A DNA stretch of 64,000 nt from Chondrosia reniformis. Lineage: Eukaryota; Porifera; Demospongiae; Chondrillida; Chondrillidae. Under the pieces are notes generated by a model that saw only the letters and a list, made by a program, of their open reading frames with translations, had not been told where the DNA came from and searched no databases. This document shows, piece after piece, positions 11,577 through 31,000 of this stretch. The translations under genes were made by a program, and so were the position numbers. Each line of letters opens with the position of its first letter. The first letter of the stretch is position 1. The DNA lies in assembly GCA_947172415.1 (NCBI GenBank), contig OX359199.1:4800001-4864000 (forward strand). The letters run 5' to 3'.

Positions 11577-14500
11577 TCAGATATTGCACATATTGAGATT
11601 TTGTCTACTGACTTGTTCTTTTGATAACTCCAGAGGTTCAACTTCCTTCACTATTTTGTTCACAGTTTCTTGTCCAATGTACACATGCAGCCATGGCCCT
11701 TTAGCAACAAAGGGCTGCTCTTTGCTGGCATATGATCCCTCGACTCCATCAGATACAAGAGTTATGGCAACATCAGCACTAATATTCTTAAAGGTGAAAT
11801 GTCGACCATGTAACAGCCGTCCTCTACAAGAACACAAAGACAATGTCAACCACTTAAATTGTTGTTTTTTATAAGAAATACTGACCTGTCTAAATTGAGC
11901 TATACAACCTATAGCTAGTACATAGACTGATAGCTAGTATGTAGCTTTTCCCACATTAATTAAGATTCATGGGTTGAATATTTTGATAACATAAAATGGG
12001 ACATAAAATCAAATTGATGCCACCCTATATAAAGTCCTTCCCATATGTACATGTAATTAGTAGATGTACGTAAAAGGACCACAAGATGGGGAATGATTTT
12101 AGCACAATAAGAGATAGCTTACTTAAGACAGAGAGGTAATAAAGAACCGGCCTCCAAATTGAATTTCATGTGCACTTCTTGTAGAGTTCTTGATGGCATT
12201 AACTCCAACTGAACATTTCCCTGAAGACCAGCCTCTAGAATACTAGGATTCAAAGTTGTCTGTTGCTGTTGTTGTACAGTTGGCATGTTTATGATGGGCT
12301 CCTCCTCTTCATTATCACTAGGGTCTTCCCATAGGCACAATCCAGAGACACCACTTAAATTGGAACCCTCTTTCTCCATTCCTTCCTTTACCTTCCCTGT
12401 AGCAGATTTATCTATTTCAAATATAGTACTCTTCCTTTTCATATCTGTCACAAGAAAGGCTCCTCCAGTACTACATAAAGTGCGTGAATCTAGTTAACTC
12501 ATTAATTGACTAGGTACCGTGTCCTTTGTCATACAATGCTCCATTCTACCTCTGGATGACAATAGATAGAGATTTGGTCACTTACAGGGGGTTCTGGCGT
12601 AAGAGATTGGTGACCCCAGGCCCATTCCATTCCTGTACAGTCTTTAATTCCTCATTAGTGATTCCTATTATCTGTAAATATGCACATTAACAATGTCTGA
12701 TGTTACACTTCTGACTATATTAATATGCATACATATGTGCTACAAGCATACTTTTTATTCTATGAGTTGTGAGCATGTGAAAAACACGTAGTTTCTCTTC
12801 ACTTACGTACTTGGATAAATTTCAAAACTCCCAGAGGCGTCTCCAGGTCATGTAACTTAGGGTCTGCAGCCAGTAGCATCTGACAGATAGGACCTTCACT
12901 CTGATCCAACCCATTGTGCCAGGATATATGATCACCAGGACACAGCCCATTACCTGATGCAGCAGTGAGGACAGTAACGTACGGACATATGTAGCTAAGG
13001 CAGTGAGGAGAGTAACGTATGGATATACGTATGTAGCTAAGGTAATTTTTAATCAGTGGAAAAATTTTAGTGCAAGGGACATTAAACTTTCCCTTCTAAA
13101 CAATTAGGAAAGTTTAGTGTAGAAGGACACTAAAGTTTTCCTGCTTTAGGAGGAAAACTTTTAGCCAACCTGTAAACTTCTACCTACCCCTCCAGACTTG
13201 AATACTTACATAAAGATGACATGTATTCACATACCCACTTAAGTATTCAAATGAATGTTAACAATTTTGCAGTAACAGATAAGATGCTTTCTGATGTGGG
13301 TGAGTGCGTACCTGTTTGAAAGACGTATTTAGCCAAGGTCTGGAGCAGTTCTGCTGGCCAAATAGGAGGTGTGTCATCAGAAGGTTCTCTCTTCAGTCTG
13401 AATGTCAACTCAAACCCAAAGCCACTGGCGGCACCTGGACCTCTGGGTCTGTAAAATCAACCAGAAAATTTATTGAATTAATTTTTTGAATTGAAAGTCA
13501 ACCATGTCTCAGTCAGTATTGTGTAAATATAGTGTGTAAATATAGTTCGTTAAGTATTCCAATTACACTATGGCTCTATCTATCTATCTATCTACTGTAT
13601 CTGTCTATGTAACTGGATATCACAATGATATAGTCTCTCCTTTTAATAGAACTATTGTCCATTGACTGCAGTATAACAAAGAGAATTCTTTGTTATCACA
13701 GTACCATTGTATAAGCTACCCTGATAACATGCATATCCATCCAAAGCTCATATCTAAGTGTTGTGATAGAGAAGAATGTTATAGAGAGTGAGGAGTTGGG
13801 AGGCAGGAGAGGGGCGTGGTATCTCTGGGTGTGGCTGCTTAAAGACCATCAATAACGTGTTCTCAGATGCTGCTGGTTGACGATAGGTAGACCCAGATCG
13901 AGAAGGCGGAGACTAGGTAACTACTATTCTATTTATATCTTTCCTTTGCCTCATAAGCATGTCAATCATAGCTAAAGGAAAATGGTGTTTCAGGTTTGTA
14001 ACAAATAACTATGTACAAATGTCAAAACACTACTAACATTATTACATGTCAACCTACTCGTGCACACGGCCATCACCGTGGAGATCAGAAAATCCAAAGC
14101 TGACATAGTGCCAATGGGGAGGTGTCTCTGTAGCAGGGTCACCCTGGTGACTGTACATACTAATATAGTCGAGGGGATCTGGACCTCCTAGCCTACATTA
14201 GACAGACAGAAGGGCTTAGATGTGAGGAAAGTTTAACTATTAAGAGAGGATAGGTAGATAATGAAAGATGGAGAGGGGAAACTATAGAGAGAATTGAGGA
14301 GAAAGGTAATCATATGTTTCAGAGATTTACAAAGAAAACAAATAAACTGAAGTACTTTAGCAACTGTTTTTATAAAGATCTTTAAATAAATAGCCTGAAG
14401 AAAGGTTTGGTGGTCACTTCATAGACTTAGTTACTGAAAAAGTAGGCATACTTTCAGTTATTGGGTATCTACACCATCTGTTATAGAATTCTTACCACAA

Positions 14501-14602
14501 TTTCACCCTGGCTGCCATCTGTAGTGGATTTGGCTGATCAGGGTAAAGTGCCCTCAAATAGTTAGCAATAGCTTCAAGACCTAAGGCTCTCTCTACAGCC
14601 AT
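11577..14602 (-). CDS. SUFU: Suppressor of fused (Hedgehog pathway regulator), 400 aa, seven exons
   Basis: Exons: 14496-14602 (ATG at 14602), 14058-14192, 13312-13448, 12811-12953, 12586-12671, 12123-12470 and 11577-11823 (TGA). The joins total 1203 nt in frame. Family signatures include LYPDQPNPLQ at residues 19-28, the GGPDPLDYISMY block, HWHYVSFGFSDLHGDGRVHE, SGFGFELTFRLKRE, GDHISWH, DGSNLSGVS-like KEGSNLSGVS, and GRLLHGRHFTFK. SUFU binds Gli transcription factors and holds them in the cytoplasm. Compared with the human protein (484 aa) the variable central loop is shorter and carries a short glutamine run. The C-terminal strand region after the KGPWLH block is replaced by a brief unrelated tail. 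TMEM138, a ciliary gene, lies 565 bp upstream on the same strand. Confidence 0.95.
13571..13599. repeat. CTAT microsatellite in a SUFU intron
   Basis: Several tandem CTAT units inside the intron between the second and third coding exons of SUFU. Confidence 0.8.
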
Positions 14603-15166
14603 CTTCTAATATACTGAAACCTCAACACTGAGTCAACAGACACCTCCTATGAATATTCATTAATTGTCATTACGCCTGCATTATAAGGCACCCCACACTT
14701 TGGGCAAGCCCAGGCCTGCCCAAGCCATTTCCATTGCTAATAGATTGGCATGTTGCAGTAATTATTGCTTGCTGTATTAATTGGCCTCTCTTATTTATCA
14801 CAGAATCAGTTTCAATAGTGTTGACTAACAAGTTTCTCAACAATAAATTACTAACTTACAGTATGTCAATTGACCACAATTGTATGTATATTCATAATTG
14901 GTATATCTTCAGATGTACTGACTACTGGTGACATTAAATATAGATCACATTATATTTTCAAAATAGGTCTATAAAGTAATTTTGCAAATGGAAATCATAT
15001 ATAATAATGAAACTGTACATTAATTGATAAGTGATCACATCAAAACATGTTTACTAATTTAAAACAGATGTATAATGTCCATTAAATGGTGTTCATAAGC
15101 AGATGTCGTCAACATCAATAAATAGTACATTAATCCTCGGCAACTCAATCAAAGAGAACCCTTCTT
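14603..15166. other. SUFU upstream region / TMEM138 3' flank
   Basis: 564 bp between two minus-strand genes. It should contain the SUFU promoter and the TMEM138 3' UTR. I see no additional exon or recognisable repeat. Confidence 0.5.
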
Positions 15167-15658
15167 CTACTTGCTGACTTGACTCCATATCCACGTGCTG
15201 TCCTTATAGTAACGCACATCTCCCAACCTCAATGCACTTCTCTTATACAAGTAATAATAAGCAATGGCGCATAACTTGTGCAACACAAACACGACCTGAA
15301 GGGCGCTATTCCATCCATATTGCCCTTCTCTATCCCAGCGAATGGCTACGTTCCACACTCCGTATCCTATGGTCAGGGCCATATACACAAATATCATTAA
15401 TATCGTTCCTGCAAACTTTCGAAGTAAGACATAAAGGATTCCCGCTTTGAATGCAAATGTGTTGAAAAACTGGAGAAATAACAGCACCAGACTTGCCAGT
15501 AAACATAATACTTGGAAAACAAAGAGTACCAGAAGACCGATACTAGTCCAGGACACGGCGATTGATATGGAATTGCACAGCAGATCAACCATAAGCAAAC
15601 ATAACTGAATCACCAAATAAATGGTGTAACGATAATTATCTGGTTGAGCCATTTCCAT
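15167..15658 (-). CDS. TMEM138: Transmembrane protein 138, ciliary transition-zone protein, 163 aa
   Basis: One uninterrupted frame from ATG at 15658 to TGA at 15167-15169. Length (163 aa) matches the family (human 162). Four hydrophobic segments lie near residues 11-35, 39-69, 83-107 and 119-140. Family landmarks are the [11 protein letters not shown] motif after segment 2, KFAGTI before segment 3, and the C-terminal block [10 protein letters not shown] followed by YYKDS-W. In vertebrates TMEM138 acts at the ciliary transition zone and is mutated in Joubert syndrome. A second in-frame ATG at 15652 could also serve as start. It is intronless, unlike its neighbours, and shares its promoter region with DHX8, whose ATG is 41 bp away on the other strand. 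Confidence 0.93.
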   Translation of the reverse strand: MEMAQPDNYRYTIYLVIQLCLLMVDLLCNSISIAVSWTSIGLLVLFVFQVLCLLASLVLLFLQFFNTFAFKAGILYVLLRKFAGTILMIFVYMALTIGYGVWNVAIRWDREGQYGWNSALQVVFVLHKLCAIAYYYLYKRSALRLGDVRYYKDSTWIWSQVSK

Positions 15659-15698
15659 CCGCCATTTAAGCTATCGTTGCGTAAACGAAGTAGATAAA
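15659..15698. promoter_or_regulatory. Putative bidirectional promoter / leader region of TMEM138 and DHX8
   Basis: Only 40 bp separate the start codons of two divergent, confidently identified genes. Core promoter elements for both must overlap this gap or lie inside the opposite gene. No TATA box is visible in the gap. Regulation through a shared promoter is an inference from spacing. Confidence 0.6.
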
Positions 15699-23161
<7,463 letters not shown>

Positions 23162-26100
23162 CTGAACACTTATCTTCTTCAAGCAGCAATGCTATACTGA
23201 CAAACATAAATCCTTTTTGTACATCAACTAATGAAACACAATTTCATTCACTGGTTCATGTACGTGTAATAGCTTGTGACTATATAGAGTACATATACAT
23301 GTATGCAGTAATCAAAGTGATAATAAAACCACAAGTAATCATTCTCAAACATCAGAGAGTAAAGAGGGAAAAACAAAGAATAAATTGCTGGTATTGAACA
23401 GTTGTACATTGACTGAGCTGATTGCCACAGCAATGCTCCATGCATTCATGGCCTGTTACTAACTACTAAGAAAGTAATTATGTTCATTTACTAATTAGTG
23501 GTGATTTTCAGAATGAGCTGTATACATAATCAAGACCCAGCTTATTAAATGTGTGCACGATGATCATATAAGAAAAAGAAAGAAAACAAAAAGAAAAAGG
23601 AAAACGATATGTATGCATAATAATCTGATGATTGTACAGTTATCATTTAGAGGTAATATATCCTGCATGTGCTTATACTGTACGTACATAGCAACCAGGA
23701 ATTGCTGTAGTGTATATATACTAACCACTGATGTAGCACTTCAGAAATGTGAGCTCTATGTGATCCATCATCCCAGCTCACAATTATACATATATATTAA
23801 TGTATTTTTATAATTAGTATATACTTACAAGCTATATATTTATAGCTCTGTGGATCACAAATGCTACGATATTTTTAAGTTTTTATACAAATAGATTAAT
23901 AGTGTACAAGGAGTTCATATGTAAACATATTTGCTTAATGCATTATAAAAAGTCCAATGCTCTTTGTATGTACATATAATATGCAAGAATTTACAAGAGT
24001 ATACTGAATGCTTACAGATGGCTACATTTGTTTGATTTTTCGAATTTATTATATTTATCACTATCACCAATTGGGATTGTCTAAATAATCAAATCATTTT
24101 TTGCTTGAAAATACTGAAATATACAGATATATAATTCCAAATTAAACAAGAGAAAAATGTTCAAACAATAAATATAGTTCTTCACGGTGTAAAGAGACCA
24201 TGTTCTAGCTTTGTTTTCTTCTTTTGAGTGGCTTGGATTGGTTTGCTGTAGTACTTCGTTTTGCATCACTTTACTGAGTGTAAGTGATCCCAGGACACAC
24301 CACGTGGAGGTAGAAGTACATCGTGCCCCAAAAGGCCTCCGGTTTCTCAACTCTGTTTGACACTTCCACTACTTGCGTCGTAAGAGAAGTTGCACGGGGA
24401 CAATCCGGCGTACCTGACCGCCCTATGACCAGTTACTAGTCCTGCACTGCCTCACGCTACGGACAGAACAAGCCCGACCCTGGCGGACCACAAACTCCCA
24501 CCAATGAGAATCATCATGTGCACACAACGCAGCTTGAGAGCACTGTACACAGACTTTAGCTCATTGGGATCGGCCAGGTTGCTTTAGAGTAGGGACCCAT
24601 CGATGAACTACAAGAAAGAATTAGATAATACATAATTACCAGCATATATATGGACGTACATATATACGGACATAAAGATTGAGCACATGCGCATGTAAAA
24701 TTCCAAATGCAAATGCAAATGCTTCCAAACCAACCTGATGTGGCAGCCTACAATAGCTTCCTGACCGACTACGTAGTGGCACTGGACCACACCAACCTCC
24801 AGGTACGGGTCGTATAGCAAGAATCCGCAAGTGCCAATTTAACACACAAGCAGGATTAATAGTGAGATACATCTCCAGGCACTAACCCATAGGTAGAGAG
24901 ACCACCCCACTATACGAACACCGATGACCCTTCGGATAGGCATGTACCATTACTCGTACTCCAAGAATGGTTGGCGCATCGATCCACACCAAAGTAGACC
25001 TCCAGAGTTGATAGCCCGGAGGCCAAAGACTGAAAATTTCCTTGCCTATTTATTAGAAATTGTCGGCGGGAAACTTCGTGAACTTGGCGGAAAATCGTGG
25101 AATTGAAATTTTGCTTATTGTTTTTGAGGTCCTGTTCAAGAACAATAGACAACATGCAGAACATGACCCGGCCTATTCAGCAAGTTGTTATTGTTATTGA
25201 TTTTCGACTAGAAATCATTCATGGCTATCCAGCGAAGCAAATCATAACATGTACAGTGACCCCATGAATAGAAATGCTTAATTAATAAACAATCTATCAG
25301 TATCTAATCTCTGATTATTTCAGCAGTGATCTATTACTTCACAAGCTCTTACAGACGCATGAATTGACATGTCAATCGGCATGTTTCATGCACAACACAG
25401 GACATTGAGAATCAAGGATACAGCTGTATTTTTTAAACAAAATCACAAGTTTCTTAATTATGATGTCTATAAAGGTATTATTTAACTATTTAACTAAGAA
25501 AGTCTTTGAGCATTATGTGTAGGTAACGTAGCTAAATCCTTGTCTATTGCTCAATCAATGTGAATCCAAAATGGCCGTAGCTACGTACTGATTCAAATTG
25601 CCTATTTTGAGGAACTTTGGCGTTGTACATGCCCTAAACTATACTGATTGGTAGGTTATCTTGTTTAGATAATCAGACAATTTATAGCCTCTTTAAATGA
25701 TGTTTGTTTTTCTTTTAAGTTACATGATTAGCATATTAATCAGCATTCTTACCGCATGTATAAGAATACACATGTACTCCCCTGTTTTGCAGATGAAGAT
25801 GTGAAGGAAAAAACTTTCAGAAACAGAGAAGAGGTCCTAAAAAGAAGAGAAAGAAACGTTTGGAAACTTGTGAGACTCTTAAAAATGTAATTTGTTGTAG
25901 GTATAATTTATGCAAACCAGCATTTGATTAGACTCGTATATGGCTTATTATGCAGCCTATACTTTATTTGCTCTATTTGCAGAAGAATTGTCATGGAAAT
26001 CAAATGTCAGTTGCCTAGCAACATGTCCAATTAAGTAACAAGAAAGACTTAGTGGTAGGGGATTATTAGTAGGGGATTGTTAAAGTTAATTAATTTAATA

Positions 26101-28013
26101 ATTAATTTTATAATTAATTTTATATACTGTAGAAAAGTCTCCATAACAACCAGGTGCAGTTCCCTGGCAACCATTCAATTGGTTATTTGTTTCCTTTCTT
26201 GTTCACTTGCACCTCACTCTCAACTTTGTATGTGCTTGTTTGTCTTGCCAAATGTTGACAACTTTGATTGTTATTCCTTATGAACTCAGAGCACTCATCA
26301 GAATGCACTGGACATTATCTTGGATGATAACTTTGACAGAGAAATTGACAGCTACCTAGAAGTTGATGGGAGATGTTACATGCACTGTGAGACTGAAGTA
26401 AGTTTTGGTACGTAAATTAAAAATGGCAGCAAATGTTTGTAAACCCAGTTAGCACTTGCAAGGTACTGTAGACAACTTTATGTAAGAAACTATACATACT
26501 GTAAGTAGTTGTACATACGTACATAGCTAAAGTCTTTGCATTTCCAAGTGCAAATGCCTCTGGGCCAGCTAGTAGATATATTTGATGAATTATTTAGGCT
26601 TATGTGACCTAGCTAGGTGTTCTATTTTTCAGTTTTAGTTTTGAATTGATTAAATAGATTGTAGCCATTGCTATGGCAATATTGTTATTTGGGTGTTGCC
26701 ATGGTAATTTATGTTTGATAAGCAGTATGGATTATTGTTCTCACAGACAATTTTCCTTCAAATTAGAATCATTTTGGAGTTGTCTATAGTAGTACAGGTC
26801 AATGAAAAGTGTGTTTCAGCCATATTTTGCAGTCTCCTTTACAAGTTTCAGCTTTTATTTTCTAATCTGTAACTACATAAATAGCAATAGATACCAAACT
26901 TTTGGTTTTGGTAGGTTAACTAAACTTCTATTTCTTAATAGAGTAAGGATTCCTTTAATAGGTCAGTTCTCTCAATTTGTCCAAGTGCCAAGTGTATCAC
27001 TGTTTCATATCTCTTATTATGCCTTTAAATGTTTATTGTTAGTTTTAAAGTATTACATGTCAGTTTGTATTATCACTAACAATTTCAGAGTTTATTTCAA
27101 TATGTCATGTGTTTGCTAAAGTGCTTAATTAGAGAGGTTCATTAGAATGTTCTGGTCAGTTGTAATTGCAATTGTATTAATACAATTATTACAATATTTT
27201 ATTAGGTGTGTTATGAGGAGCAGGCAATAGCAAAGATCAATAGCAGGGTAAAATTGTAAACAACTGAATAACAATTCTTTTGACAGGGAATGATATTTAT
27301 TACCATGGCAACAATTCATTAACAATTTTCTTGGACCATACCAGCCAAGTACATCTGCCATGACAACAGCAATAGGGCTGTTTCTAACCATTAGCTCACT
27401 GTAAATTGTCATTGTTACAGAGTTATGATTGTCAAAGGTGACTTAATACCATCTTCTGAATGAGACTCTCTTGGTTATCCTTCTGGAGTAGTTTTCAAGA
27501 ACCACAACCACCAGATATGGTCTCTCATTAATGCTATCTTATATCTAGGCATGTGTAACACTGAGAAGAAGACAGATTTATATCAAAAGTAGCATTTTAT
27601 TAAATTAGTCTGTTTTTCTGTGAATGATAAAAACAGGTATCTACTCAAAAGTTCAATAGACCAGATGCTATCTCCCCATACATGCAGCCTGTGAAGCATG
27701 TCCTGAAGCCATACCAACATCACCTGATCCACTTAATCTTGTCCTCCTGAATGAGGAAGCCATATTTTGTACCACAGAGGGATTAATTAGTTGCATATAG
27801 CATCTTCAAAGGCTATTGAAGCCATACTTAGTAGCAGAATTTGATAGTATCCATATGAAACAGTACAAGAAAGGATATGAACCAGACAATGGCCTAGACA
27901 TACATATATGGACACCAGTTCAACATTAAGAAGTATAAAAGGCAAGAAATCAGGCCTCTATTTCAACTAGAAAGAAACTTTGAAAGTAATATATAGCCTT
28001 CCTTTTGGATAAA
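23162..28013. other. Gene-poor region between DHX8 and the FN3 gene
   Basis: 4.85 kb. Possible DHX8 polyadenylation signals (AATAAA) lie near 23322 and 23379. A GC-richer segment at about 24280-25110 interrupts the AT-rich background but gives only short, competing open frames on both strands. One exon-like block is listed separately at 26302-26397. Around 27640-27790 two overlapping frames stay open for about 35 codons each, with no family match. I cannot support a complete gene here. Confidence 0.5.
26302..26397 (+). other. Candidate isolated coding exon (32 codons)
   Basis: Preceded by CATCAG and followed by the strong donor GTAAGT, the block is 96 bp, open in phase 0 throughout, and encodes an acidic peptide beginning NALDIILDDNFDREIDSY. 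Good splice signals and a non-repetitive peptide argue for an exon, but no compatible neighbouring exons are convincing. A weaker candidate at 25793-25886 (phase 2 entry) precedes it. It could be a remnant or a lineage-specific gene. Confidence 0.25.
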
Positions 28014-31000
28014 ATGTTTCCGGCAACTCTACCTGTGATTTTAGGAATGTTTACAATAACCTGTATTGTTTCAGCAGGTCAGTTTTTAACCTACCTTAAA
28101 TTTGTATACCTATAAGTAAATGTTTACAGTGTAGCTGCACATTGCATCAATCATATAACCTAAAGTGGTTCTCCTCTTTGCAGATTTAGCGCCTTCTAAT
28201 GTACAGCAGGCTTGTCCCATATCTGGGGGCTCTGGCAGCATCTTTTTAACATGGGACCCGCCTACCACTGATCCAGGATCCATCACTAGCTATATTATAC
28301 AACATGAGAATGGGGTCAGCGTAGATACCAATAGTGTTGAAACTAGCTTCTTGGTGATAGAAGAACCAAGAAGAAGGATTGGAGGGTCACCAGGTCAGCT
28401 TTCAACTGACTTTGGAACACTGGACTACTTCACAACATACAAGTTTGTGGTAGCAGCTAATCGCGAAGGAGTATTCTCTGAATTTAGTGATCCCATCTAC
28501 ATAACTACACCTCCAACGGGTAATCATATATGTATATACGTAGTAATAGCCCTGTATCTTACATGGAGCTATGTATATACCAGTATACGTATGTATGTAT
28601 GTATGCAGGTATTTGTTAAAATAACAATTTCAGCCAATTGCAAATATGTACGTACTTTCTTGTAAATACATTTGACCACTTCCATACCAAAAGGGAATAA
28701 TATTGGCATCTCAGTAAGAGACTATTAGTCTGCAGTTGTCTATATACAAACTGTTGACATATATATACAGCCATTTTCTTATATTTACCTATATTCCTTT
28801 ACGGCTCTATTCAATTCAATGATGTTGCCATACATGATTTAATTATAACAAAAATAAATGTACTCATTGAATACTTTGTTTTGACAGTAATTAAATTGTC
28901 AATTACTTCTCACATGCCCAGTGAATAGTAATTACATGGCTGCCATGTATCTAATATTCAACCATATGGTATGTGTGGGCTATGCTTAGCTTTACTATAA
29001 TATGGCTGCATGCATCCATCTTGGTATTCCATTGTCATACTTGTAGGCATGATCAGAGTGTTCAGATAATCGAGAGGAATGGGCATATCCATATATAGAC
29101 ATACACTATATGTACTTCATTCCTAAGCTGTGTTTGTGTGTGTTTTGTATTTAGAGTGAGTAACTTCATTAAGATGTGATCAGTCTGTTTTTCACATCAA
29201 TCAGACCCTACCTAACTCTAAACTTACTATATATGTACATGCTCTTCTATAGTTCCATCTGAGATCCCACCAGAAGGTATACAGCATATGATCTATGATA
29301 CCAACTCACTGTATGTGAGGTGGACTGATCCTGTTGATGTGAATGGACCATACCTCGCTTATCGGATACAAGTGGGGTATGTCCTACCACTGCAGCCTCT
29401 GGAAGAGAACGTCCTTATCAAGGAGATCATCCCAAAGGGAAATTCTGTCAATCTGACAGATCTTTGTGAAGGCTCTGATGTTGCTGTTACTATTATCGCC
29501 AATAGTGGAATAGGATTAGAGCAACGGGAAACACTCACTGTCAGAATACCATCATCAGGTGTGTATGTGTACGTATATACAAACAGGAATACCATTTTTG
29601 TAATCAGTTACATGCTACATCTATTTGAGTAAAGGCCTATAGGGAACGAGAGTTTTTGATGAGGGTATAAAAGTTTTCTACGTACTTCTCCTTCTCTTCT
29701 CCTACTGGGACAGAGATAGAGAAAGCTGTTTCTTGGAATACCATCAATTCCATATATAGATATAGAAGCTAAACTAGCTAGGATAGATATATCAATATGT
29801 TATATATCCAGTTTTCTAACACTGTGCCTTTGAATTAGGGCTCTACTCTTCGAGGTCCAGATAAGCGATGGTCCACTGTATATAAATGCATTTCAATACA
29901 TTTGCTTTTGCCAAAACTCATATACTGCACGTATATATTGTATATTTAGTCAACATGTGACCCACAAGGTTTTCAGTTAAAACACTGCATATCAATGTAT
30001 ACATATGTATAGTCTCTTCTGTAAACACGAGTTATACATATTATGTATGAATGTCCAATAATAGTGTAGATTATTCATGTAATGTGAATTTCTTCACTCT
30101 GATTTAATCTACAGATAAGGCCCCTAATGATTTTACTGCTAAAGTCTCAGAAAGCTCTGGTACTACCATAGAATTCAGTTGGCAGGCACCCTCCTCAGAT
30201 GAGGGCAATTATCTTTACAGACTTGAAGCATTGTGTGCCAATTTTGGAAATGATTTGGGACAAGGGTGTTCCATACCTGACTTTGACTCTTCTATCATTG
30301 GGCTTCAGATCTCAGTGGAAGGATTCTCCCCCAACAGTAGATACTTGTTCTGCTTAAAGGCTTACAAAGCAATGTCTTCCTCAGAGCTATCTCCATCCAC
30401 CTGTGCAATAGTTACCACAGGAAATGCAGGTAAGACAGATAAATCTTGTATATATATAAATGTTATATGTCATATATAAGTGATAGAGTAGAGGTTCATT
30501 GCTACATTGAGCATATGGTGGTTAATTATTGAGCTTGCCGTAGCATTATGAAAACAAGAAATTTCAAGACGTTTCGGAAAAAACTATTGCACCACAATAC
30601 ATCACTCTACATCACAACTTCACACATCTACCACAATGTTTATATACTTTGGGTGTAACCTATTGTGTCATTTCAACTGATGAAGGTCTGCAGACCGAAA
30701 CGTCTTGAAATTTCTTGTTTTCATAACACTACGGCAACCTCAATAATTAACTGCCATCATACGTATAATATATGTAAATTCCCAATAATGTGTTATTCAA
30801 CATACAGTACATAACATTAAAAGCTAATAAATAACCATAACAGTGTAATCCCTTTTCAGTTGTATTTGCATAATATTGTAATTATATAATGTATATGTAT
30901 ATATAGTCAGGTATTACTGTATACAAACGTATGTGTCTTTTGCTTCTTGTAGTTCTTAACAGTCCAGAGGTTGTCATTGTAAATATTGATGGATTTGTTA

